64,000 nt of DNA from the NCBI GenBank assembly GCA_025594325.1, contig JANHCV010000003.1:1488001-1552000 (forward strand), read 5' to 3'. The notes beneath the pieces are model-generated. The model saw nothing but the letters and a program-made list of their open reading frames with translations, was not told the origin of the DNA and did not search any database. The position numbers were made by a program, and so were the translations under genes. The stretch is from Blastocladiella emersonii ATCC 22665. Lineage: Eukaryota > Blastocladiomycota > Blastocladiomycetes > Blastocladiales > Blastocladiaceae. This document shows positions 22,353 through 30,310 of the stretch, piece by piece (positions within the stretch are counted from its first letter, which is position 1; each line of letters opens with the position of its first letter).

Positions 22353-23502
22353 TCACTCTTGGCCGACGAGCGGCGAGTGCTGACCGAGCAGGTGGCCGAG
22401 GAGCATTCCCGTCGCGACGCTCACGTTCAGCGACTCGACGGGTTCCTCGGCCTCGGGACCCATGAGCTCAGTCAGCTTGTCCGAGTGCACCCTCGACAGC
22501 GGGTTGGACCGGATCCAGAGGTAGCGGTCGACGTGCGGGTGAAGCGACGACCGGATTCCCTTGTGCTCGTTGCCCAGGACGAGCAGCGACGCCTTGGAAA
22601 AGGGTGCCGCCGGCTTCATGGGTGCGACTGGGGGCATTGGCTTTGCTGTGAGTGAGATCGAGACTGCGGGCGTCGGAGTGTCGGCAACAGGCCGCCTGCC
22701 GGCAGCGAGAACATTCCATCCGGCAGCACGGCTCTTGCGCACAAACTCGAGCCCCGAGCGGACGAGGAAGACGTTCTCCATGAGCTCGAGCGCACCAGCA
22801 CTCGCCTTGCTCACGGTCGGCGTCAGCGCGCTGCTGCCCTTTTCGGACACGGCGACGCCGTCCACGCCGAGAAAGTGGCAGGTGCGCAGAATCGCGCCGA
22901 GGTTTTGTGGGTCCTCAACGCCATCAAGGTCTAGAAACGGGGTGGTACGAGGAAGTAAGCATCGTCGAGCAGCTGCGAGTTCTGGGTGAGCGTCGTACAA
23001 ACAAAGAGCGGCGGCCGCTCGGCGTGCGACTCTCGTTGCGCTGCCTTTGCGCCGAGCTGCTCGAGGTAATTGAGCTCCAGGGGCTTAGCTTCGAGAACGA
23101 TACCCTACGCGCTCATCGTCGTCAATGATGGGCCGCCAGCGTTGTTGCGCAAGACGCCGATCGACGTACGTTGTGAGGCCGGCCCAGGGACATGAGGTCC
23201 AGCTCGTGCCGTGCCCGGTGAACAAAGGGAATCTTGAACTTCTTGATCAGGTCCATGGCGGCGAGAAAGTCGGGACGCTGCGGCCGTTCACGGCGGCCGA
23301 GGCTACGGGGATGGTACGGCGAGCGGATCAGTCCCAGGCTCGTCGTTGATCCATTCCGTAACGCATACAGCTCCGGGGCGCGAATCTGGACGTTGGCCTG
23401 GATGAACTGCCGGCGCTGCGCGAGGAGGGCCGGGAAGACAACATTGCTTCCGAACAACACCTCCGCGGAGGCGCGGACTTTGATCATGGGGGGCTTCTTC
23501 AT
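22353..23502 (-). CDS. MRM1: Mitochondrial 2'-O-ribose rRNA methyltransferase (SpoU/TrmH family)
   Basis: Exons 23502-23170, 23104-22999 and 22930-22353 (introns 65 and 68 nt) give 338 residues. The N-terminal substrate-binding part starts at [29 protein letters not shown] then leads to the SPOUT catalytic domain with its three motifs: [20 protein letters not shown] (motif 1), [11 protein letters not shown] (motif 2) and [13 protein letters not shown] (motif 3). MRM1 methylates a guanosine ribose in the peptidyl-transferase loop of the mitochondrial large rRNA; S-adenosylmethionine is the donor. An additional in-frame 66-nt GT-AG segment (23368-23303) could be spliced out, leaving 316 residues. 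No convincing mitochondrial presequence is seen after the ATG at 23502, so a further upstream exon is possible. Confidence 0.87.
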
Positions 23503-23511
23503 GGCGGATTC

Positions 23512-23683
23512 AGTTGCATGGAGTTGTACGGTTTGATGCCAGCAGGTGTGGACAAGGAAAGCTCCGCGGTCGAGCGGTCGGAGGGGGCAGGGAGCGGGGC
23601 CAGGAGCGGGGCCGCTGCGCCACGGGACCCGACCACCGCGGCGACGCCGAACCAGGGGGGCTGGCCGAACTGTCCGCCCTTCC
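23512..23683 (+). repeat. Dispersed non-coding repeat, copy A
   Basis: Begins AGTTGCATGGAGT and ends GCCGAACTGTCCGCCCTTCC. Copy B at 26337-26510 keeps both ends in the same order and a similar length, with a TGATG word shortly after the start in each, but the middle has diverged. Confidence 0.5.
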
Positions 23684-23808
23684 CGGCTTTCAGGTCACGC
23701 AAACACATCTGCTGAGCCCGAGTCGCCCGGTTGAGGCGCCAAGGGCACGAGGGCGAGGCGGGCCGGGCCGCACAGCTATTGGGGCGCTACAGACACGCAT
23801 GGTCGTGC

Positions 23809-23850
23809 GTTCAGACTGCGGCTGGTCGGCCCCGAAAAGGCCTTTTTTGG
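23809..23850 (+). repeat. Inverted repeat, left arm
   Basis: Contains GTTCAGACTGC and, 13 bases later, CGAAAAGGCCTTTTTTGG. The same two words occur in the same order on the opposite strand at 24856-24886, about 1.08 kb away, with a shorter spacer. This is the arrangement of terminal inverted repeats. Confidence 0.5.
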
Positions 23851-24855
23851 ATGGACAGGAGTGACAGGTGCTGTGTTTCAGCAGCGCAGATGACCTTCTC
23901 GCCTCCGAAGCCCTTCGCCGAAGCCCTCCGCCCACCCAGCACCGACCCCGTTTCCTCTCCCTCTCCCCTTCAGTAGCAATACACGATTATCAACTCACCC
24001 GAGCGCTCATGTAAACGTGCGCATCGACCGCCCTCCTGGACCACGTCGAATCTCGCTGCTCGTCGACGGCCATGGACCGCCGCCACCCTCGCCTCTCCGC
24101 CGCGACCCGCGACCCGCCGCGCACCCGCCTCCCCGCGCCGCGTGAACCCTGTCGCCGCCTACCACCACCCTCCCCGCCCCCGCCGCGCACTCAGCGCCGA
24201 GCAGCGCCGCCGCCTCGCCGCCCTTCTCTCCTCATACTTCCCGCTCCCTGTAGTGGCGCGACGTGATCTTCCCGCGCTGACGGCTCTGTCACTCACTCAT
24301 GTTGCGCCCGACTCTCGAAACCCGTATCTTGAATAGGCTCGTCCTCCCTCGCCCTCGCCGAACCTTGAGACGTCAGCCGGTCCGCGGCATCTGATCTCGT
24401 CGCTCACGTCGCCAAGGCCATCGATGCACACCTCCGCCCTCCTTGCCTTCGTTGAGGTGACGTCGCCGCGTTTGAGCGGTGCGACCGTTGCGAGGCGTCG
24501 CCGCGGCCGCGGGTGTGGCGCGCGAGGTGCTGAGGATCGCGGGCATCGCCACCATCCGCGTCGACCGCGTCTGCAGCGGCGCCACGAGAAGTGGGCGCCG
24601 GCGTCACGGTACGACGCGACGCGGCCACGGCAGCGTGCGGCGATGACGACGAGGGAAGGCGGCCGAGGTGCAGTTCTTCATGTCCGTCGCGGCGGCGACC
24701 GTCGCGACCGCAGGCAGCGCCGGCGTTGCTTGTCCGAGGCGCTTCTCTCACGCTTTGTCAAACACGTTGGTGCAGCAAGATATATATTGATGTATTAGCA
24801 CGCTGCGGGGATCAGGGGAGGGAGAAGAGCGAAGCGGCGGTGATCGTGTCTGAAC

Positions 24856-24886
24856 CCAAAAAAGGCCTTCGCGGTGCAGTCTGAAC
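24856..24886 (-). repeat. Inverted repeat, right arm
   Basis: Read on the minus strand: GTTCAGACTGC, four bases, then CGAAGGCCTTTTTTGG. It matches the left arm at 23809-23850 except for a spacer deletion and two missing A residues. A further GTCTGAAC lies just outside, at 24848-24855. Confidence 0.5.
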
Positions 24887-25019
24887 GGTCACCGCAGAGG
24901 GCCTAAAAAAGGGCATAAAGGGCCTAGAAGGCCTCTAGTCTGGAAGCGCCCATTAAACAGGGACGGCGTCGAGCGAACGGTCCGCTCTCTCTACCAAAGT
25001 AGCTCTTCGCTCTTGCACC

Positions 25020-26124
25020 ATGACCATCAACCTGTCCGAGTCGCACTTTGTTTGCCACCCTGTCAACGGATCCGACTCGCGCCCTGAGCCCGGCCCGCTC
25101 CCGCGCCTTGCAGCTTCGGCGTCGCTCGGGCCCTCGTCTTCTTCCGCCGAACCCGCATGGCACCACGGACGAAGAAACGCACATTCTGGGCGGCTTCAGG
25201 CCCGTCACGGCCCGCATCTCGTTCACGACAGACCTTCGCTGGGCCCTGTACTACGAGCGCAACCAGACGATCAACTTCCGCGACCCGGCGCGCAAGGTCA
25301 TGGTCTTCGACATCCCGTCGCATCGGCTCTCCCGGTACAGCGGCTCCTCGTTGAAGGCCCGCAACTACTCCAACACCGCCTCGGAGCACACTGCGGCTCG
25401 CGAGATCGAGCTCGCGTCCGACTTTTGGGAGCTCAACCTGCCGTGGAACCTGCTCAAGGAGCTTGCGGCCGCCACGCGGGCCGCGACCAAGTTCAAGGGC
25501 GCCGTCTCGTACACCGATTGGAAGGCCAAGGTTTCTGCGCTGGGCAGCGATGTCGCTCGCGAGCTTGACCGCCTGCAGGAGTGGGCGGCTGGACACGGCA
25601 CCAACGCGTTTTCAATGCACGAGTTGGACGCGGCTCTAGACGCGTCAGGCGACGAGGACAAGGACGACGACGGCTCGAGCTCCGCGTCAAACTCGTCGTT
25701 GAGCGACGAAGAGTCGGGCCCCGACGATGAGTCGGGTTCGGCCTCGTCGGACGAGTCTGACGACGACTTCTCGTCTGGCGGCAGCACCACGGGTTGCGAG
25801 TCGGGTTCATCGTCCGATTCTGAGTCCGATTCCGAGTCCGATTGCGAGCCAGCTCTCTCGGCCCGCGACGACAGCTCCTCGTCCGACAGCGAGTCGACGG
25901 ACAGTTTTTCGTCGGGCACGTCCGACGGCGAATTGGGCCACTCGTCGTCATCATCGTTGTCAGCCGAGGACGACTGGGACACGGACTCGAGCTCCGATGA
26001 CGACTAAGACGACCGTGTCCCCCGTGACAGCTCGGGCTCGGGCTCGGGCTCGGACACTGACGATTCTGGCACTGACGCGTCCGTTGACGACCTGATCAAG
26101 AAGACGTCGCGCATGGGGATCTGA
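25020..26124 (+). pseudogene. Tandem family copy 1: frameshifted, with in-frame stop
   Basis: The ATG frame begins MTINLSESHFVCHPV, matching copy 3 (ESHFVRHPV). The homologous continuation (SGPRLLP, then ARISFTTDLRWALYYER and KVMVFDIPSHRL) lies in another frame. Relative to copy 3 about 20 codons around the GYTRVFRV motif are missing at the shift, so this looks like an internal deletion with frameshift. The C-terminal half is a long Ser/Asp/Glu-rich acidic tail. A TAA at 26005-26007 interrupts it, yet the same frame continues for 38 more codons of the same composition, ending DDLIKKTSRMGI before TGA at 26122-26124. Two independent lesions argue for a pseudogene. Function of the intact family is unknown. 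Confidence 0.65.
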
Positions 26125-26805
26125 GCAGGGTGCTTCGGACGGAGTTGCGCGTGTAAACAACCAGAGTTGACTTTCATTCGCTTCCCCTCATACATTTTGT
26201 TGATTTCTCACCAACTGCTGCGTGTACCTGATCGCTGGGCGAGGAGGACAGGGAGGGCCACATTCTCCTCGCTCCTGAGGACGACGGCGACGCAGATTCC
26301 GTCCATGCCCATGCGCGGCCGCTTCATGATGCGTCAAGTTGCATTGAGTCCCAGGACGGGTGGTCTGATGGTTGACGAAAGTGGAGGGTGAGGTCGAGGG
26401 GACTGCGGGCGGCGACGCGACCACGTCGACGAAGGCGGCGGCGGCGCACCTGACCGCGCCGATCTCTCCGCTCTGCTCTTCGGCGCGCTGCCGAACTGTC
26501 CGCCCTCCCCAATCTCGGACTTGCAGCAACGCACCTGGTGCGCCTCTGGCCTCCGTACTGTCTGTGCCGCCGCTCGTGGTGGACAGTTTGCTGGACATTT
26601 GGCGCGAGCCACCCTGCGACAAAGCGAGGCGTCCCTGTGTGACTCAAAAACCCGTGACTAAACGTGAAGCCGTGTCCAACAAGCATCCTACCGTGAGCAT
26701 CAGCCAGAAACGCGGGCGGCGAGCGCGCTCCGACGGTCCGCTGCTTCGCGGCAAGTTTCCTTCTCCCTTACAAGATCGCGAGCCACCAAAACCACCTTTA
26801 TTGCA
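26125..26805. other. Intergenic with repeat copy B
   Basis: About 680 bases between family copies 1 and 2. The supported content is the dispersed repeat at 26337-26510 and the short leader TTATTGCAATG, shared with copy 3, that spans the copy 2 start. Confidence 0.5.
26337..26510 (+). repeat. Dispersed non-coding repeat, copy B
   Basis: Begins AGTTGCATTGAGT, carries TGATG about 30 bases on, and ends GCCGAACTGTCCGCCCTCCC. Counterpart of 23512-23683. It lies about 300 bases upstream of family copy 2. Confidence 0.5.
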
Positions 26806-27501
26806 ATGTCAATCGAGCAGCAGCGCCTCGACTCGTACTTTGTCCGCTACCCCGTCCGTGGGCGGCAGCGGCTGCCGGAACAGCGCCAAGTCTGCCCGCT
26901 CCCGCCTCCTGCTCAAGGCTTCACGCGCGTTTTCCGCGTCACCTCGGACGAGAACGACTCGGACTCGCAGCTCGCGCATCCGAGTGGCCCGCGACTCGTC
27001 CCACGTAAGCCAGAATGTCAGCCCAACATGCTCCAGCACCTTACCGGCGGCTTTGTCTCCAAATCGGCCCACATCTCGTTCACGACTAGTCTGCTGTGGG
27101 CCGTCTACTTTGAGCGAAAGCAATCGTACCTCTTCCAAGACTACGAGCGCCAGGTCATGATCTTTGATATTCCAACCAATCGGCTTACCGAATACGACCC
27201 GACCAACGACGTGCTCAATGGCGCCGTTCGAGCTCACGAGGCCTCCAACTTTGCGCGCGCCGCGTCCGAGCGGCTGGCCACTGGTGTTCTTCCAATCGTG
27301 TCCGACTACTGGATGCTCATACTTTCCCCGGACGACCATCAAGTACTTACGGACATCACGCTGGCAGCCCGAAACGTTGGGACGGTGTCCGTCCCGTACC
27401 GAGCCTGGATGGAGGGCTATCGTGCCCAGCCGTACGAGCGCATTGGTCGCTTCAATCGCCTCATCGAGGACGCCCAGCACTCCACCAACATTCATGCCTA
27501 A
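26806..27501 (+). CDS. Tandem family copy 2, short form
   Basis: An open frame of 231 residues from an ATG inside TTATTGCAATG. It aligns end to end with the first 260 or so residues of copy 3: YFVRYPVRG, PLPPP, GFTRVFRVTSDENDS, GPRLVPR, HLTGGF, SAHISFTTSLLWAVYFER, VMIFDIPTNRL, NFARAASERLATG, YWMLILS. It then stops at TAA (27499-27501), where copy 3 runs on for almost 200 codons. The following 64 codons in the same frame (to 27693) show no good match to copy 3, so this copy is either a shorter paralogue or 3'-truncated. The RVFR, HL, HISFT and IFDI pattern recalls the fungal DUF7587 fold (hypothesis only). No catalytic function can be assigned. Bases 27502-27826 hold nothing else I can support. 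Confidence 0.55.
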   Translation: MSIEQQRLDSYFVRYPVRGRQRLPEQRQVCPLPPPAQGFTRVFRVTSDENDSDSQLAHPSGPRLVPRKPECQPNMLQHLTGGFVSKSAHISFTTSLLWAVYFERKQSYLFQDYERQVMIFDIPTNRLTEYDPTNDVLNGAVRAHEASNFARAASERLATGVLPIVSDYWMLILSPDDHQVLTDITLAARNVGTVSVPYRAWMEGYRAQPYERIGRFNRLIEDAQHSTNIHA

Positions 27502-27826
27502 TTGCACAACAAGATGCGCAAACCCGCCAACCTTGGGGGTGCAGCGCATGGGAAGCCACGAAAGGTTTCGTTTACATCGAGCTTCGTATCAGCAAGCACA
27601 TCATCGAGATGGTTCTGTAGGCCATTTTATAACATGACGAGTTTATTTTTTGTTCATTCCATCATCGCGCCGCAGAACGCGAGGCTCAAGTGAACGTGGT
27701 AAACGTGACCGGGAGGCGAAGCAGCGGGAAGGTCGGAAGTCGGTGACTTCGAGTCTGGCGGGATTCTCATCAGCTCCGCCCCCAACCTTTGCTCTCCATG
27801 CATCTCATGAATCTTGACTTATTGCA

Positions 27827-29194
27827 ATGAAATCTCTCGGTTCCAGCACCGCCGATCCTTCTTTCGGAATCACCGAGTCGCACTTTGTTCGCCACCCGGT
27901 CCGCGGCTCGTTGCGGGAGCGCCTTCCGCCGCAGCTTCACGTCAGCCCGCTCCCGCCGCCGAAAGCGGGGTACACGCGCGTTTTCCGGGTTATCACGGCC
28001 CAAAACGACTCGCGCCTGCAGCTCGCACACACGCACGGCCCACGTCTCGTTCCGCGCGATCCCAAGCTAGCCCCTAACCTTTTGGACCACCTCACCAGCG
28101 GCTTCGACGAGTTCAAGCCGACTTCGTCGCATATCTCGTTCACGGACGACTTCATGTATTCCGTGTACTTTGAACGTCGACAGACGGTGATTTTTGGAAA
28201 CGATGGGCGCAAAGTCATGATTTTCGACATTTTGACGGACCAGCTTGCCCAGTATGACGCGGCCGCGGACCGCCTCCAGTACCGCGACAACGTTTCCATG
28301 CAGCGCAAAATCGACAGTGCTTGTAACTTTGCACGGGCCGCGTCCGAGCGGCTGGCCACGGGCCCAGTCGTGATCGAGTCCGACTTTTGGGAGCTCAAGC
28401 TTTCGGACAAGGACCGCGACCTGCTGACCCAGGTTACCAAGGAAGCGCTCGTCGGCAAGTGGTCTGTCCCGTTCCGCCGTTGGCACACTTGGTACAATGC
28501 GTTGTTTAGCACGCGCGGCTCCAACTTCCTCGGCCGTCTTGCAATGTTGGCCGAAGGCGCCATGTCGCCGCTTGACTCGATGAACGAGCTCGCCAACGCC
28601 CTGCTCGAGACCCAGCAGCTTGCTGCGAAGCCTGATCACGACCGCGTCAACAACAACACGACCAAGGTCGAGCCCAAAACGATTGCCCGCGCCAAGGAGG
28701 GCTCATGCAACGTGCCGCTCCAGGCCTTGTTCTTCTCCAAGGTCAAGCAGCTTGCGCGCGCGGAGAGCGTGTATGTGCTCAAGTCCACCTACGGTTTTCC
28801 TTGGTTCTACGACGTTGATTGGGACCGCAACGAGTTTGCCAATGAAATCAAGCGGGACCTCCTCGAGCTCTAGGAGAGCAAGTACGAGGCGGAATTCCAG
28901 TCGACTATTGATGCGCTTGACTTTGGCAGCTATGACCGCGACGACATGCTCTATGCGCACACGCAGGCCGTCCTGGCCGCGAATAGTGCGATGGTCTTGT
29001 ACCAGATCCAAGCCGACTGGTACCATTCGGAGATGGACATCAACGCGCACGCGGTTACGCTCAAGGCCTCCAAAGCGGACGAACGGCGCTTCATCAAGAA
29101 AAAGATTATGCCGGCTCACGCCGCGGCCTTTGAGGACGCCATGGAGGGCGACGAGTGGTGCGCTTCCGTACGCGGTGCATTCTTGTGGTCCTGA
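27827..29194 (+). pseudogene. Tandem family copy 3: longest copy, one in-frame TAG
   Basis: From the ATG (inside TTATTGCAATG) the frame runs 348 codons to TAG at 28871-28873, then continues without another stop for 106 codons to TGA at 29192-29194, closely followed by AATAAA at 29198. It is the best-preserved member: ESHFVRHPVRG, VSPLPPPKAGYTRVFRV, GPRLVPR, HLTSGF, SHISFTDDFMYSVYFERR, KVMIFDIL, NFARAASERLATG, DFWELKLS, then a helical half ending KADERRFIKKKIM and WCASVRGAFLWS. Codon use does not change across the TAG, which one base change would explain (CTC TAG GAG in an acidic helix). A recently inactivated gene is the simplest view; stop readthrough is the alternative. Confidence 0.6.
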
Positions 29195-29197
29195 AGT

Positions 29198-29203
29198 AAT
29201 AAA
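29198..29203 (+). terminator. AATAAA signal after family copy 3
   Basis: Lies 3 bases after the downstream TGA (29192-29194). Its position supports a transcript that once ended beyond the internal TAG. Confidence 0.5.
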
Positions 29204-29403
29204 GAACGAGTACATTAAATACAGCTAGGTCACGACGCGAGCCCGCTACGGCGCGCGCGCACCAAGGAAATCGCAAAACGGGGGTGGGGAGGGAGAACTA
29301 CGTTGGAGCACACACGCGCGTCGGCTGATCGTGACGACATGCGTGGCGAGAAGGGCAATGATTACAGTGGTGGCGGGGAGGGGGAAGCTAGGCGAAAGGA
29401 GAT

Positions 29404-29950
29404 TTACTTGACGTAGACGAGGTCCTTCATCTCCTTGCGGGCGGCGTCGAGGGCCTCCTTGGCCTCGCCCTCGGCCTTGGCGGCCGAGATGAGGACGACG
29501 GAGGCGGGGCGCTTGGTCGAGCCGGCGGCGCCAATCTCCTCCTTGGAGGGCACGAAGACGTACGGCACGTCGTTGTCCTCGCACAGCACGGGGATGTGGG
29601 AGATGACGTCGATGGGGGTCACGTCGGCGGCGAGGATGACGATACTAGAGATGCGGGATCATGAGTGTCAGCCGGCTTCATGGGAACGTGCAGATGTAGA
29701 GCGAGCCGTACCCCTTCTCGCCCTTGCGGAGGGCCTTGACGACCTCCTTCATGCCGCGGCGGCACGCCTTGCCGGCGGTGGCCTTCTTGACCGACTTGAG
29801 GACCTTCTTGGTCAGGTCGGCGTCAGCCATGGGCGAGGCGATGGGGGAGACGAAGCGCTTCTTCTCGACGGCGGGGGCGGCCGCGGTCTCGGTCTTGGCG
29901 ACCTTCTCGGCCTTGGACGAGGACTTGGACTTCTTGGACTCCTTGGCCAT
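29404..29950 (-). CDS. NHP2: H/ACA snoRNP protein Nhp2 (L7Ae family)
   Basis: Two exons (29950-29712, 29644-29404; 67-nt intron with a GTACG donor and GGCTGAC branch-like motif) encode 159 residues, the family's normal size. A Lys-rich N-terminus precedes the L7Ae fold: KKATAGKACRRGMKEVVKAL, RKGEKGIVILAADVTPIDVI, the HIPVLCEDNDVPYVFVPSKE segment and GAAGSTKRPASVVLI. This is the RNA-binding core protein of box H/ACA particles, which guide pseudouridylation and ribosome and telomerase RNA maturation in the nucleolus. The VISHIPVLCED signature favours Nhp2 over Snu13 and eL8. Same strand as the biotin ligase gene, whose start lies about 2.4 kb upstream. Confidence 0.95.
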
Positions 29951-30310
29951 GGTGACGGAATAAATAGAGGGGCTAAGAGTCCGTTCGGCGGTCAGGTCTC
30001 CGCTCGTTCGAGTTGTTGTTGATGCATCTGCGCGTACATGGAGGGGGAAAGAGTTGCGTCAAGTTCCACGGGTCGGTACGTCGTCGCAACTTTGGGATTC
30101 GACGCCAAACGGGGTCGCTCGTGGGATGGCGGACTGCAGCGTGGCGGGGGACCCGCGCGCGGCGTGCGAGCGGGGCGCCGAGAAGCGAAGAGTGCGTTTC
30201 GAGTGGCGTGGGGTCGCGTGACCCGTTGCTCCCCTCCTCCAAACTCGCATTTTTCAGTAGTATCCTCGCAGGATACATGTATTGTTACACGAGAGAGAAT
30301 CTAAGAGCAG
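29951..30310. other. Intergenic: NHP2 promoter and BPL1 3' end
   Basis: 360 bases between two minus-strand genes. Only an AT-rich CTATTTATTCC (minus strand) just upstream of the NHP2 start stands out. Confidence 0.4.

Larger units (their letters stand above)
23503..25019. other. Repeat-bearing intergenic region
   Basis: About 1.5 kb with no gene I can support. It holds copy A of a dispersed repeat (23512-23683) and a pair of inverted repeats (23809-23850 and 24856-24886). Between them are short coding-like stretches, for instance a frame reading LSAEQRRRLAALLSSYFPLP near 24195-24255, that join to nothing recognisable. A TATA-like GATATATATT at about 24779 and GCATAAAG at about 24915 precede the first copy of the tandem gene family. 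Confidence 0.45.

Noticed and set aside
24404-24751. Frames between the inverted repeats as a transposase
   Set aside because: No catalytic motif or helix-turn-helix; short and Arg-rich on both strands.
25020-29194. Stop-codon reassignment to explain the internal TAA and TAG codons
   Set aside because: Well-identified genes in the window end at TAA, TAG and TGA at the expected positions (for example GTPBP1 at TGA, DENND6 and the hydrolase at TAG, the lectin gene at TAA), so the standard code holds.
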